Positions 27,014-36,004 of a stretch of DNA of 64,000 nucleotides are shown here, in pieces. Positions within the stretch are counted from its first letter, which is position 1. Every line of letters begins with the position of its first letter. The DNA is taken from the NCBI GenBank assembly GCA_013373445.1, contig JABXHV010000069.1, forward strand, positions 18,481 to 82,480, given 5' to 3'. The notes beneath the pieces are model-generated. The model saw only the letters and a list, made by a program, of their open reading frames with translations, did no database searches and was not told the origin of the DNA. The translations under genes and the position numbers were made by a program. The stretch comes from Paracoccaceae bacterium (GTDB lineage Bacteria; Pseudomonadota; Alphaproteobacteria; Rhizobiales; Stappiaceae).

Positions 27014-27535
27014 TCACGGCTGCGATGTGTCGCCGAGGGCAATCTTTTTACGCAAGTAGGCCAGACCATTGCTCACAATGACCTTATGGGCAATGCCGAC
27101 TGGCACCATGTAGAGACGTCCAAAGGCATTATGAACCACGACACTGGATGTAATGGTCACCTCGCGCCCCTTTACCGAAACACAGGTGAGCACATCCAGA
27201 TGCACATCCCGTGCAGAGAGTGACAGGATCTCATCTGAAACATTTTCGATCACAAAGAAGTCCCAGGCGTCACCGACACGAAGCGGCTCTGACGGCACCT
27301 TTTTGGAAAACCCGCCAATCTTTTGAACCCCAAACAGGCTACTAATGCCATCACGGATCTTAAAGGCCAGATCGAACAGAACGTTCGGGCGGGTCGCAAT
27401 AGTGCCGAAAGCCTCTGCTGCCGTCACTTTGCGGTCGAGAACCACGCTTCGCGTGTCGAAATAGTCGAGTTCGTTTCTTGGGGCTACCAGATCGACCAGA
27501 ACCCCGGTACTGAGCTCTTCTACGACCAAAGACAT
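27014..27535 (-). CDS. DUF2867-like protein
   Basis: 173 residues, no signal peptide or transmembrane helix. The sequence FDLAFKIRDGISSLFGVQKIGGF followed by GDAWDFFVIENVSDEILSLSARDVHLDVLTCVSV matches the pattern of the DUF2867 family, small beta-rich proteins probably related to lipid-binding START-like folds, of unknown function. The C terminus (VVVHNAFGRLYMVPVGIAHKVIVSNGLAYL) also fits that family. It lies downstream of the ialB terminator on the same strand. The family assignment is from memory of the pattern, so moderately confident; no function is proposed. Confidence 0.72.
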   Translation of the reverse strand: MSLVVEELSTGVLVDLVAPRNELDYFDTRSVVLDRKVTAAEAFGTIATRPNVLFDLAFKIRDGISSLFGVQKIGGFSKKVPSEPLRVGDAWDFFVIENVSDEILSLSARDVHLDVLTCVSVKGREVTITSSVVVHNAFGRLYMVPVGIAHKVIVSNGLAYLRKKIALGDTSQP

Positions 27536-27557
27536 CGCGGCATTCCTGTCTCAAAAG

Positions 27558-27586
27558 AAAAAGGGCTGGAACACCCAGCCCTTTTT
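27558..27586. terminator. Terminator between ialB-like and DUF2867 genes
   Basis: AAAAAGGGCTGG, loop AACAC, CCAGCCCTTTTT: a 12-base perfect stem with T runs on either strand, 38 bases after the ialB-like stop. Confidence 0.9.
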
Positions 27587-27624
27587 ACATCTCTCGCTCT
27601 AAACTGCCTGCTTCTGGAAGAAGC

Positions 27625-28131
27625 TTACTGGCAGGCAGAGATGGAATTGTTGATTGCAGCCGTCACGCCGGAAAGCGAGAACTTGTAGGTGGTCTGCGTG
27701 CCGCGCGAAGACTGGCCGCTCACGGTCATAGCCCGTCCGGCCTTCATAGCCGCAACGAGTTGTGCCTCAGTAGCTGCATTTTCCACCCAGGCTCCATCGC
27801 CCTTGGTGAACAAGGTAAACTTCGTTCCGTCCACATCGACGATAACGTTGGAGCCTTCTTTCAATGGATAGCCAACCAGCAGGCTTGGCTCAGCTGAAAC
27901 GCCTTCGCTTGGACGTGTCGAGACGAAGAAGAAGACATCACCATGGTTGCGGTCACTCGGCAGCAACTCAGTCGGTTTAGTCAGCGCGTAGCAGACTTTT
28001 CCGCTACCTCCTGAGTGCGAATAGGCTGCCCAGTCCGTATGCTGCTGAAGCAGCGTTGGGGTCTGCGCGAAAGCCGCTGCACTCGAAACAATTAGGCCAA
28101 CAAGGCCGAAGATCAGCGATTTTACTTGCAT
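27625..28131 (-). CDS. Invasion-associated locus B (IalB) family periplasmic protein
   Basis: 168 residues from the ATG at 28131. A clear signal peptide (MQVKSLIFGLVGLIVSSAAAFA, cleavage after AFA) exports it to the periplasm. The mature part has DWAAYSHSGGSGKVCYALTKPTE and a late SACQ cysteine; this spacing and the WxxY...C.A pattern are those of IalB-like proteins, first known from Bartonella and very common in Hyphomicrobiales, where the function is usually unknown. Followed by a strong terminator. An 8+5+8 palindrome lies about 70 bases upstream of the start. Confidence 0.87.
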   Translation of the reverse strand: MQVKSLIFGLVGLIVSSAAAFAQTPTLLQQHTDWAAYSHSGGSGKVCYALTKPTELLPSDRNHGDVFFFVSTRPSEGVSAEPSLLVGYPLKEGSNVIVDVDGTKFTLFTKGDGAWVENAATEAQLVAAMKAGRAMTVSGQSSRGTQTTYKFSLSGVTAAINNSISACQ

Positions 28132-28201
28132 AGTCACCACACCGTAAATCTTTAGAAAAGGTTGCGCTTTTCACTCAAATGTCGAACGACATATAAACTT
28201 T

Positions 28202-28222
28202 GCTTTAAGCATACCTTAAAGC
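28202..28222. promoter_or_regulatory. Inverted repeat upstream of ialB-like gene
   Basis: GCTTTAAG-CATAC-CTTAAAGC, perfect 8-base arms. It lies 71-91 bases upstream of the ialB-like start and may be an operator; the nearby intergenic stretch up to 28374 shows no gene. Confidence 0.4.
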
Positions 28223-28373
28223 TGGTTACGAAAGGGTTGAGGAATCCAAGAAAGTGTCATTCCACGGTCCAGCACCCGGTAAGCCGTTATTTGCGCTACG
28301 CTATCGGCATAAATCAGGCGAGAGTATGACCCGCGAATTATGCCGTACAGGCGAATCGACCTCCACGTAGCAC

Positions 28374-28922
28374 TTACTTCGTGCCGGGGACAACCCGTCC
28401 TGACCGCATGATCGGACCACCTTGCACATGTTTGGCTGGCTCAGTTGACGGACCGCCTGCTGTAATGGAGCGATCCGCATACCGGCCCAGCGCCCTGTGG
28501 CGGTCGTAAAGCACGATTGCCCCGGCCATCGCGACGTTGATGCAGAACTTCGTCGGTATCTTCACCACATGGTCGCAACGGGCGAGCATCGCCTCAGACA
28601 AAGACCCGCGCTCAGGCCCAAGGACATAAGCTGCCTGCAAAGGATGACCGAAGCTCGGCAGATCGATTGCATCATCTGTCAATTCGATACCGACCACCTG
28701 ACAACCGCGCGGCAAGTCCATCGTCTCAACGCTATCCCAGGAGAACAACGGCAAATGTCCCGGGCTCTTTGATGTGTCTGACGCAGGCGCCTTGCGCAAC
28801 GCCTCGGACGCATCAACCGTGAAAAAGAAACTCGCACCAAATGCATGGGCTGAGCGCATGAGGTTGCCAAGGTTCAAACGCTTGGACAGTCCTTCAGCTC
28901 CCACAGCAAAATAGCCGCGCAT
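28374..28922 (-). CDS. SpoU/TrmH family RNA 2'-O-methyltransferase
   Basis: 182 residues. SPOUT-fold methyltransferase with the three SpoU motifs: RLNLGNLMRSAHAFGA (motif 1), AYVLGPERGSLSEAMLARCDHVVKIP (motif 2, SAM knot), and FCINVAMAGAIVLYDR (motif 3). It lacks the extra RNA-binding domain of larger family members, so it is the short stand-alone form. The substrate, probably a tRNA or rRNA ribose, is not defined. An unusual C-terminal tail of about 35 residues rich in Gly, Pro and Ser follows the knot. It lies 50 bases downstream of the exonuclease gene on the same strand. Confidence 0.9.
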   Translation of the reverse strand: MRGYFAVGAEGLSKRLNLGNLMRSAHAFGASFFFTVDASEALRKAPASDTSKSPGHLPLFSWDSVETMDLPRGCQVVGIELTDDAIDLPSFGHPLQAAYVLGPERGSLSEAMLARCDHVVKIPTKFCINVAMAGAIVLYDRHRALGRYADRSITAGGPSTEPAKHVQGGPIMRSGRVVPGTK

Positions 28923-28974
28923 CGTCAGTTCCTCATAATTCCATCAGGATAGGTCAACCGCTCAACTGCGGGGC

Positions 28975-29784
28975 TCAAGCTTCAAAGAATGCAATGACCG
29001 GAGCGTGGTCAGATGGTTTTTCCCATCCGCGCGCGTCGCCCAAAACACTCGTCGCCTGCACGGCACTGCCCAGCGGCTTCGAGACCCAGACATGATCCAG
29101 ACGGCGGCCTTTGTTCGCTGCAGCCCAGTCCTTTGCCCGGTAGCTCCACCAGGTGTAGAGTTTCTCATCCATCGGCACGAACTGGCGCATTGCGTCGATC
29201 CAGCCGCCAGTCTCTCGCACATCTTCAAACAACTCTGTCTCAACCGGTGTGTGAGAAACCACTTTCAGCAGCTTCTTGTGCGACCAGACGTCTTCTTCGT
29301 AAGGCGCGACGTTCAAATCACCAACGAGGACGGCCGGCTTGTCGGTCTCTTCGCCCTGGAGCCACGCTTTCATCTCATTCATGAAGTCCAGCTTGTGACC
29401 AAACTTCGGATTGATCTCACGGTCCGGCTCATCACCGCCAGCAGGCACATAGAAATTGTGAATGCGCAGCGGCTGACCATTGAAGGGCACGTCCACGGCC
29501 ACATGCCGACTGTCACCCATCTCACAGAACTCGCGTTTTTCAACGTTGGTGAGTGGTCGTTTGGAAAGGGTCGCCACCCCGTGATAGCCCTTCTGGCCAT
29601 TGATTTCGATATGCTCATAACCAGCCTTGCGCAGCGAATTGAAAGGAAAGTTCGCATCCGGGCATTTGGTCTCTTGCAGGCACAGGACGTCGGGTTGAAC
29701 TTCCGCGAGAAACTTCTCAACGATTGGCATGCGCAAGCGCACGGAGTTGATGTTCCAGGTCGCAATCGTCAGGCGGTCAGTCAT
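28975..29784 (-). CDS. xth: Exodeoxyribonuclease III
   Basis: 269 residues from the ATG at 29784 (MTDRLTIATWNINSVRLR), preferred over an in-frame start seven codons upstream. AP endonuclease and 3'-5' exonuclease for base-excision repair. Endonuclease/exonuclease/phosphatase fold with LQETKCPD (metal-binding Glu), HGVATLSKRP, NFYVPAGGDEPDRE (catalytic Tyr/Asp region), VLVGDLNVAPYEEDVW (Asp/Asn), and RLDHVWVS...SDHAPVIAFFEA (catalytic His). The long open frame on the opposite strand is a shadow. Probably co-transcribed with the SpoU methyltransferase. Confidence 0.96.
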   Translation of the reverse strand: MTDRLTIATWNINSVRLRMPIVEKFLAEVQPDVLCLQETKCPDANFPFNSLRKAGYEHIEINGQKGYHGVATLSKRPLTNVEKREFCEMGDSRHVAVDVPFNGQPLRIHNFYVPAGGDEPDREINPKFGHKLDFMNEMKAWLQGEETDKPAVLVGDLNVAPYEEDVWSHKKLLKVVSHTPVETELFEDVRETGGWIDAMRQFVPMDEKLYTWWSYRAKDWAAANKGRRLDHVWVSKPLGSAVQATSVLGDARGWEKPSDHAPVIAFFEA

Positions 29785-30094
29785 ATGTCTCTTCACCGAT
29801 TCCATGTTTTCATCGGCTGTAGTTCTAACGCCCAGCCAATCCCGCGACTAGATATTTCTTTAGTGCAAGGCTGCAAAGACGTCCAAAGCTACCCCCTGTT
29901 GTGCAAAGGAGCGGACAAAGCAATGCAATGCACATCCGGCATACGCGAAAGCTGGCGATCACTTGCCGCCTTACAAAACGTGATCGTCGGACAGGCAGTT
30001 TTTTCCAAGGACCGCAAAATCTCCACGGTTCGTTAGGAAAGTTGCTTCAGTTGTAGCAAGCATGTTTGAACTTTCTTAACCTAGCGAGCCCGCT

Positions 30095-30844
30095 TTGCGA
30101 AAACAGATATGTCTTTCCTGGAAACGACTTGCCATTAGCTTGGGAGCTGCCTCGCTCCTTGCTGCCTGTTCACTTTACTCTCTACCTGATCCCAGACCTC
30201 AAGATTATCCGGTGCATGGTATCGACATCTCCAAATATCAGGGAGACGTGGACTGGAAAGCAGTGCGCCGCGGCGGCGTCGAGTTCGCCTGGATCAAAGC
30301 CACAGAGGGCGGCGACCATTCAGACGAACGCTTCCTTGAAAACTGGTATGGAGCAAAGGAAGCTGGCGTGCCGCGCGGCGCCTATCACTTCTACTATTTC
30401 TGCCGTCCGGTCGAAGAACAGGTCGATTGGGTCATCAAAACGGTTCCCGTTGACCCGGATGCATTGCCGCTTGTGCTCGACATGGAGTGGAATGCCCACT
30501 CAAAGAACTGCCGCATTCGCCCGCCGCGTGATCAGATTCTGCGCGACATGACATATTTCGTAGATAAGATCGAAGATCACTACGGCAAACGCCCCGTGAT
30601 TTATTCCTCGGTTGATTTCCATCGCGATCGACTGGTCAACGCATTCAGGGGCGAACAGTTCTGGCTGCGCTCGGTCGCAAGTTATCCGAACCACATTTAC
30701 ACAAACCGCAACGACTGGTTCTTCTGGCAGTATACCGCCGAAGGTCGGATACCCGGCATCAAGGGCAATGTAGACCGAAACGTCTTCTTTGGCAGCCGGA
30801 CACAGTTCAAGGAATGGCTGGCCGGAACGCTCGAGCGCCCATAG
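30095..30844 (+). CDS. Glycoside hydrolase family 25 (lysozyme-like) lipoprotein
   Basis: 249 residues starting on TTG at 30095; no ATG start exists before the signal sequence. Lipoprotein signal: basic start, hydrophobic LAISLGAASL and lipobox LLAAC near residue 25. GH25 domain: HGIDISKYQGDVDWKAVRRGGVEFAWIKATEGGDHSDERF with the catalytic Asp of DISKYQ, RGAYHFYYFCRP, LPLVLDMEWN (second acidic pair, D-E) and a C-terminal FFWQYTAEGRIPGIKGNVDRNVFFG. Members cut the beta-1,4 bond of peptidoglycan. As an anchored lipoprotein in a Gram-negative it probably remodels the wall. Monocistronic, convergent with the CAP gene. Confidence 0.92.
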   Translation: MRKQICLSWKRLAISLGAASLLAACSLYSLPDPRPQDYPVHGIDISKYQGDVDWKAVRRGGVEFAWIKATEGGDHSDERFLENWYGAKEAGVPRGAYHFYYFCRPVEEQVDWVIKTVPVDPDALPLVLDMEWNAHSKNCRIRPPRDQILRDMTYFVDKIEDHYGKRPVIYSSVDFHRDRLVNAFRGEQFWLRSVASYPNHIYTNRNDWFFWQYTAEGRIPGIKGNVDRNVFFGSRTQFKEWLAGTLERP

Positions 30845-30873
30845 GGAACGAGCGTTCTGCTGGAAAATGAATT

Positions 30874-31470
30874 TTAAGAGCCGGGCTTGGGTGCAGGTCC
30901 GGCTCTTTCAGTGACATCGGAAGCTTGAGCTGCGACAGGCCCCTTCGGTCCTGCCATCACCAATGTCCAAAACACCCGGTGTTTCGCGCCTGGAGAATAG
31001 GCCGTTGCCAATCCGAAGCGCTGCGCCTTTGGATCAAGCATGACCGCTTTGTGCTTGGGCGAGTCCCGCCAGCCGGAAAACGCCTCGGCAAGCGTGCGGT
31101 AGCCGCCACTGACATTCTCGACTGCATAGGTTTCAGGCTCACCGATGGAGGCCATCCGTTTGGCAAGGCGCATGTCTTTTGCCAAAGACGCCTTGACGCT
31201 GCCGCCCCGTGCCATTGCCTCCGACTGCTGCAAGGCGATCTTGAACAAATCCCGATCCGGTCGGATCGCGCCTGCGCCTTCGTTTGCCCTGTACTGGGAA
31301 ATCATCTGCGCCGCCGTAGCCTGGTCAACAACCGCGTCGGGACGCGCCATGCTTTCATAAAACAGCGGTTGTTGCGGTTCGGGAACACAAGCGACCAAAC
31401 CAGACAACAGCCCACCGCCAACTGTCACACCCAAAACCGCAGCCCGAAGGCCCTTGCGTGAAGAGTTCAT
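30874..31470 (-). CDS. CAP/SCP-like domain lipoprotein
   Basis: 198 residues from the ATG at 31470, which gives the best lipoprotein signal (basic NSSRKGLRAA, hydrophobic core, LSGLVAC lipobox); upstream in-frame starts would add up to ten residues. The mature part is a CAP (CRISP/antigen-5/PR-1) domain: YRANEGAGAIRPDRDLFKIALQQSEAMARGG, ENVSGGYRTLAEAFSGWRDSPKHKAVMLDPKAQRFGLATAY, with the conserved Glu of ENV and His of SPKH. Function of bacterial CAP proteins is generally unknown. A long terminator-like element is not evident. It faces the GH25 gene with a 29-base gap. Confidence 0.88.
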   Translation of the reverse strand: MNSSRKGLRAAVLGVTVGGGLLSGLVACVPEPQQPLFYESMARPDAVVDQATAAQMISQYRANEGAGAIRPDRDLFKIALQQSEAMARGGSVKASLAKDMRLAKRMASIGEPETYAVENVSGGYRTLAEAFSGWRDSPKHKAVMLDPKAQRFGLATAYSPGAKHRVFWTLVMAGPKGPVAAQASDVTERAGPAPKPGS

Positions 31471-31525
31471 CAAATTTGTTGTCCCCATAAGGTCACGCAA
31501 AAAGCCGATTGCCTCGCCGGACCTG

Positions 31526-32449
31526 TCAACGTTTTGCCAGCGGATGTGCCGCTTCCACCAGTTCTTTCAAGCGCTCATCAAGCACGTGTGTGTAGATTTG
31601 TGTCGTTGAGATATCAGCATGTCCCAAAAGCTGCTGTACCACCCTCAAGTCCGCACCATTTTGTAGCAAATGTGAGGCAAAGGCATGGCGAAGCACATGC
31701 GGTGAAACGGCACCGCGGTCCAATCCGGCAAGCCCGGCAAGATCTTTGAGATCGCGCGCAAAGGCTTGGCGCGTGAAATGCCCGCTCTCACCATGGGAAG
31801 GGAACAGCCACGGGCTCTTCGCATAGGTACCGGTCGCTGTGCGCTGAGAAACATAATCCCGCATCGCCGACTGCGCCGCATGGGACAAGGGCACCAGGCG
31901 TTCCTTTCCGCCTTTACCCTTGATCTCAATCAACCGTGCATCACGCATCGCAGCACTCAAGGGCAGAGCGACCAATTCAGACACTCTCAGCCCGCTCGCA
32001 TACAGCACTTCCAGTAGGGTGTAGAGCCGCTGTGCACGCAATTGCGCTGCAGCGTTCTTGTGCTCAAGACCCGCCTGCTCTCCGGCGACTGTGATCAACC
32101 GATCCACATCGCCGACACTCAGAACCTTGGGAAGCGCTTGACGTTTTTTGGGTGCTGCCAATGTCCTGGTTGGATCATCGCTGCGCAACCCTTCGGAATA
32201 TAGAAATTTGAAATACTGCTTGAGCGCTGACAGGCGTCTGGCCTGCGACGTGGCGGCAAAACCGCGCCCGGCCATATCACTCAAGTAACTCGAGACATCA
32301 TCGCTCGTAGCCTTTGACGGCGCTGTCCGCCCCATAAAGTCTGAAAAATCTTCCAGATCGCGGCGATAACTGGAAAGCGTGTTTTCAGCCGCCCCGCGCT
32401 CCGCCGCCAGCATTTCAAGAAAACTCTCGAGAGTGAAGTCATGACTCAA
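31526..32449 (-). CDS. xerD: Tyrosine recombinase XerD
   Basis: 307 residues. With XerC it resolves chromosome dimers at dif during division. Core-binding N-terminal domain ([34 protein letters not shown]) and the catalytic domain with, in order, Arg in [13 protein letters not shown], Lys in the [10 protein letters not shown] hairpin, [19 protein letters not shown] (His-x-x-Arg), [16 protein letters not shown] (His and nucleophile Tyr). Length and the absence of a flanking mobile element argue for the housekeeping XerD rather than an integron or phage integrase. It is on the same strand as the 47-residue membrane protein 55 bases upstream. Confidence 0.94.
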   Translation of the reverse strand: MSHDFTLESFLEMLAAERGAAENTLSSYRRDLEDFSDFMGRTAPSKATSDDVSSYLSDMAGRGFAATSQARRLSALKQYFKFLYSEGLRSDDPTRTLAAPKKRQALPKVLSVGDVDRLITVAGEQAGLEHKNAAAQLRAQRLYTLLEVLYASGLRVSELVALPLSAAMRDARLIEIKGKGGKERLVPLSHAAQSAMRDYVSQRTATGTYAKSPWLFPSHGESGHFTRQAFARDLKDLAGLAGLDRGAVSPHVLRHAFASHLLQNGADLRVVQQLLGHADISTTQIYTHVLDERLKELVEAAHPLAKR

Positions 32450-32504
32450 GACAGGTCACGCCTTTCCAACCTGATTGACAAAAATCATCAAGGCCCGAAC
32501 ACCA

Positions 32505-32648
32505 TTAGCGTCCGAAACCCTCCTTTTTGATGCGCACAGTCATCTCGCGTTTTTGTGGCTCCACCAGATTGGCCAATCCGTAAACGGCTCCATAGCCCAG
32601 AGCTCCAAGGATGATCAGGACCAGAATCAATCGGGTTAAAGTTGGCAC
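32505..32648 (-). CDS. Small single-pass membrane protein (47 aa)
   Basis: GTG start with AAGGAG about nine bases upstream. Residues 4-28 (LTRLILVLIILGALGYGAVYG and onward) form one transmembrane helix, followed by a soluble tail with VEPQKREMTVRI. I recall similar mini-proteins with a 'VEP--REMTV' tail next to xerD and aroK in Hyphomicrobiales, so this is probably a conserved gene that automatic callers miss because of its size. Function unknown. It lies between xerD (same strand) and aroK (opposite strand). Confidence 0.75.
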   Translation of the reverse strand: MPTLTRLILVLIILGALGYGAVYGLANLVEPQKREMTVRIKKEGFGR

Positions 32649-32806
32649 AATTCCAGCGCTCCTTACGCGAATCAGTCGGCCACATTGTTAAGTGCTGACA
32701 CTATGAGGGCAAGCCAAGCCAAAGCAAGCCGCTCCCTTGCAGATCTTCATCGTTGATTTTACATATCTGAGAATGCGTTTTCGGATGAATGTGTTACAAA
32801 GCCCCC

Positions 32807-33439
32807 ATGAAGGACACTCAGGATCAGTCTCCGGACCCAAATGCGGCTGCAAGCAACCTGTCTTTTAAAGAGCAGGAGCTGCTTTCCGCGCTTGGCAACC
32901 GAGCCATTGTTCTGGTCGGCATCATGGGCTGTGGCAAGTCAACGGTCGGTCGCCGACTGGCGAACAAACTTGGACTAAAGTTCGTCGATTCAGACAATGA
33001 AATCGAACACGCTGCAAATATGTCAGTTGCGGAAATATTTGAGTCCCATGGCGAAAGCTACTTTCGCGGTGGAGAGGAACGCGTCATTGCGCGGCTTTTG
33101 CAAGAAGGCCCGATGGTGCTCGCAACCGGCGGCGGCGCATTTATGAGCGCAGCAACTCGGGAGATTATTGCCCGCAGCGGTGTCTCGGTCTGGATGAAAG
33201 CAGACCTGGATATCGTGATGTCGCGGGTGCGGCGTAAAACGACACGCCCCTTGCTCAAGACACCAGACCCGGAAGGCACCGTCCGAAAACTGATGGATGA
33301 ACGCTATCCCGTGTATGCGGAGGCGGATGTGACCGTACATTCCGAAGACGTGCCCCACGAAGTGGTGATGGGAGAAATCATCTCGGCACTTGCCGACTAT
33401 CTTCTCAGTCAGCCCGTCGACACGTCAAACGCATCATAA
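32807..33439 (+). CDS. aroK: Shikimate kinase
   Basis: 210 residues from the ATG at 32807; an ATG at 32789 is in frame. Phosphorylates shikimate with ATP. P-loop IVLVGIMGCGKSTVGRRLANKLGLKFVDSD, the second DxD-type FVDSDNEIE (shikimate-binding Asp), the RGGEERVI arginine and GGGAF glycine-rich substrate site, and the lid RKTTRPLL. The N terminus is extended by about 40 residues relative to the core enzyme, normal in alphaproteobacteria. Forty bases downstream is aroB, then a CNNM/CorC gene, so a probable three-gene operon. Confidence 0.95.
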   Translation: MKDTQDQSPDPNAAASNLSFKEQELLSALGNRAIVLVGIMGCGKSTVGRRLANKLGLKFVDSDNEIEHAANMSVAEIFESHGESYFRGGEERVIARLLQEGPMVLATGGGAFMSAATREIIARSGVSVWMKADLDIVMSRVRRKTTRPLLKTPDPEGTVRKLMDERYPVYAEADVTVHSEDVPHEVVMGEIISALADYLLSQPVDTSNAS

Positions 33440-33478
33440 ATCAACGGCAATTTGAACACCTGTAGCAGGCCAAGGGCA

Positions 33479-34606
33479 ATGCTAGACACATTCAACAAAG
33501 ACACCCAGACGGTTCATGTGACACTGGGCGAAAGAAGTTACGAGATTCTCATCGGTCGCCACTTGCTGGCGAGCGCTGGCGAGCAGATCGCAGCGCTTAT
33601 GCCAGGCGCGCGCCTGGCGATCATCACCGATGAAAATGTTCAAAAGCTGCATCTGGAAACCCTGCGCAAGAGTTTGAATGCCGCCGGTCTGAAACATGTC
33701 GAATTTGTTGTTCCGGCAGGCGAGAGCACCAAGTGCTTTGCCCAGTTTGAACGTCTGGTCGATGAGGTTCTCGCTGCCCGACTCGAACGGGGCGATGCAA
33801 TCGTCGCCCTGGGCGGCGGTGTTGTCGGCGACCTCGCCGGATATGTCGCCGCTTCCGTACGCCGCGGAATGAGCTTCATCCAGATCCCGACCTCACTCCT
33901 GTCACAGGTCGACAGTTCTGTAGGAGGCAAGACCGGGATCAATTCCCGCCACGGCAAAAACCTCATCGGAGCATTTCATCAGCCAAGTCTGGTGATCGCC
34001 GACACGGCCCTCCTCGACACGCTGTCCGAACGGGAGTTTCGTGCAGGCTATGCCGAAGTTGCAAAATACGGCCTTCTCGGTGACGCGGAGTTCTTCACCT
34101 GGCTGGAGGAAAACTGGCAAGGCGTCTTCAACGGCGGACCACAACGCGAAGAAGCCGTTGCACGCTCGTGTCAGGCAAAGGCCGATGTGGTTGCAGCAGA
34201 TGAGCGCGAATCTGGACAACGCGCACTGCTTAATCTTGGACATACATTTGGACACGCACTGGAATCTGCGGTTGCCTATGCCAATGAACGCCTGGTTCAC
34301 GGCGAGGGTGTTTCAATAGGCATGATGCTCGCCCATGAGTTTTCTGAACGCCTCGGTCTTTTGAGCCAGGACGATGTCAAACGGGTGGAAACCCATTTGA
34401 CCGCTGTCGGTCTCCCAACCCGGATTTCCGAGATACCGGGCCAGATGCCGCCAGCTCAGACACTGCTTGATATCATTGCCCAGGACAAAAAAGTCAGCCG
34501 CGGCCAACTCACCTTCATTCTCTCGCGAGGAATTGGTGATACCTTCGTTGAAAAGGGTGTCGATCCTGACGCTGTCCTGGAATTTCTGACGGAGAAACTT
34601 GCCTGA
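33479..34606 (+). CDS. aroB: 3-dehydroquinate synthase
   Basis: 375 residues from the ATG at 33479; an in-frame TTG at 33452 is possible but has no better ribosome site. Converts DAHP to 3-dehydroquinate with NAD and a divalent metal. Visible: VVPAGESTKCF, GDAIVALGGGVVGDLAGYVAASVRRG (NAD site), QIPTSLLSQVDSSVGGKTGINS, GYAEVAKYGLLGD (metal-binding Glu), RALLNLGHTFGHALE (His ligands), HGEGVSIGM. Translationally coupled to the downstream CNNM gene (TGATG). Confidence 0.96.
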   Translation: MLDTFNKDTQTVHVTLGERSYEILIGRHLLASAGEQIAALMPGARLAIITDENVQKLHLETLRKSLNAAGLKHVEFVVPAGESTKCFAQFERLVDEVLAARLERGDAIVALGGGVVGDLAGYVAASVRRGMSFIQIPTSLLSQVDSSVGGKTGINSRHGKNLIGAFHQPSLVIADTALLDTLSEREFRAGYAEVAKYGLLGDAEFFTWLEENWQGVFNGGPQREEAVARSCQAKADVVAADERESGQRALLNLGHTFGHALESAVAYANERLVHGEGVSIGMMLAHEFSERLGLLSQDDVKRVETHLTAVGLPTRISEIPGQMPPAQTLLDIIAQDKKVSRGQLTFILSRGIGDTFVEKGVDPDAVLEFLTEKLA

Positions 34607-35958
34607 TGAGCGATACAAACCTCTGGCTCGCCGTTGTTGCAATTGTCGTCCTGTTGTTTCTGTCCGGTTTTTTCTCGGGCTCGGAAACAGCACTGACGGC
34701 TGCCTCACGCGCCCGCATGCACCAGATGGAAAAGGGCGGCGACAAAAGGGCCGGTCTCGTTGCGCGATTGATCTCGGCCCGAGAACGTTTGCTCGGCGCG
34801 CTGCTGCTCGGCAACAACCTGGTCAACATCCTGGCATCTTCTCTGGCAACCAGTGTGCTGTTGTCGCTCTTCGGTGATGCAGGCGTCGCCCTGGCAACAC
34901 TCGTCATGACCGCCATGGTTCTGATCTTCTCCGAGGTCTTGCCGAAAACATGGGCCATTTCCAACCCCGAACGCTTTGCCCTGGCTGTGGCGCCGATCGT
35001 CAACGTTGTCGTCGCCCTGTTTGCGCCGCTTGTCGTTGGCGTGGAAATGATCGTCCGCCTGATGCTTCGCGTTGTTGGAGTGAATGTGAATGATGATGCC
35101 TCAATCCTGTCAGCGCATGAAGAACTGCGCGGCACCGTGGATCTGCAGCACAAGGAAGGCGGTCTGGTCAAAGCCGAACGCGATCGCATCGGCGGTCTGC
35201 TGGACCTGGCTGAACTTGAAGTCTCCGATGTCATGGTCCACCGAACCAACATGGTGGCCTTGAACGCCGATGACGAGATCAGCGTGCTTCTGGATGCTGC
35301 CCTGGCCTCACCCTATACCCGCCTGCCGCTGTGGCGAGATGAGACCGACAATTTCATTGGCGTTCTGCACGCCAAGGACCTGCTGCGCGCGCTTCAAGCC
35401 GCCGGAGGCGATGGCTCGAAAATCAAGATCGACGAGATCATGAGCCCGCCGCGCTTCGTGCCCAACACAACGACACTGCAGGATCAGCTCAACGCCTTCC
35501 TGCGCCACAAGTCACATTTCGCCCTCGTCGTTGACGAATATGGGGAAGTGATGGGCCTGGTCACTCTGGAAGACATTCTGGAAGAAATCGTGGGTGAAAT
35601 CGCCGACGAACACGACGTTGAACTCGAAGGCGTGCGCCCACAGGCCGATGGCTCGATCATCATCGAGGGGTCGGTTCCGATCCGCGATCTCAATCGTGCG
35701 ACCGACTGGGACTTGCCGGATGAAGAAGCGACGACCATCGCAGGTCTTGTGATCCATGAAGCCAGCATGATCCCTGAGGAACGCCAGATCTTCACGTTCC
35801 ATGGCTATCGGTTCACGGTCCTGCGCCGCGAGAGAAACCGGATCACTCGTTTGCGTATCATGCCGCTGGACCATCAGGCCCGTCAGAACATGCAACGTCA
35901 GGCGATGAACCCGGTCCTAACACGCACGGTCGCCAAGGCTTCAACCACGACGCAATAA
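34606..35958 (+). CDS. CNNM/CorC (hemolysin C-like) family transporter-associated protein
   Basis: 450 residues, start overlapping the aroB stop by one base (TGATG). N-terminal DUF21 membrane domain (about 1-180) with LFLSGFFSGSETALTAASRARM and a second GNNLVNILASSLATSVLL helix; then a CBS pair (about 205-330) and a C-terminal CorC_HlyC domain (about 345-430). The N-terminal serine/asparagine motifs resemble the CNNM/CorC magnesium or sodium transport group. Often annotated hemolysin, which is misleading. Conserved neighbourhood with aroK-aroB in Hyphomicrobiales, but the biological link to shikimate synthesis is unclear. Confidence 0.92.
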   Translation: MSDTNLWLAVVAIVVLLFLSGFFSGSETALTAASRARMHQMEKGGDKRAGLVARLISARERLLGALLLGNNLVNILASSLATSVLLSLFGDAGVALATLVMTAMVLIFSEVLPKTWAISNPERFALAVAPIVNVVVALFAPLVVGVEMIVRLMLRVVGVNVNDDASILSAHEELRGTVDLQHKEGGLVKAERDRIGGLLDLAELEVSDVMVHRTNMVALNADDEISVLLDAALASPYTRLPLWRDETDNFIGVLHAKDLLRALQAAGGDGSKIKIDEIMSPPRFVPNTTTLQDQLNAFLRHKSHFALVVDEYGEVMGLVTLEDILEEIVGEIADEHDVELEGVRPQADGSIIIEGSVPIRDLNRATDWDLPDEEATTIAGLVIHEASMIPEERQIFTFHGYRFTVLRRERNRITRLRIMPLDHQARQNMQRQAMNPVLTRTVAKASTTTQ

Positions 35959-36004
35959 GCCTCGCGGATCGACTTAAAGACCCCTAAGGACAGTTCACCT
36001 CTGA

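Noticed and set aside
29005-30036. 343-codon plus-strand open frame over exonuclease III and the following gap
   Set aside because: Antisense to xth; the part beyond the gene (about 29922-30036) starts ATG but the Shine-Dalgarno-like GGAG is too far (13 bases) and the peptide is unremarkable.
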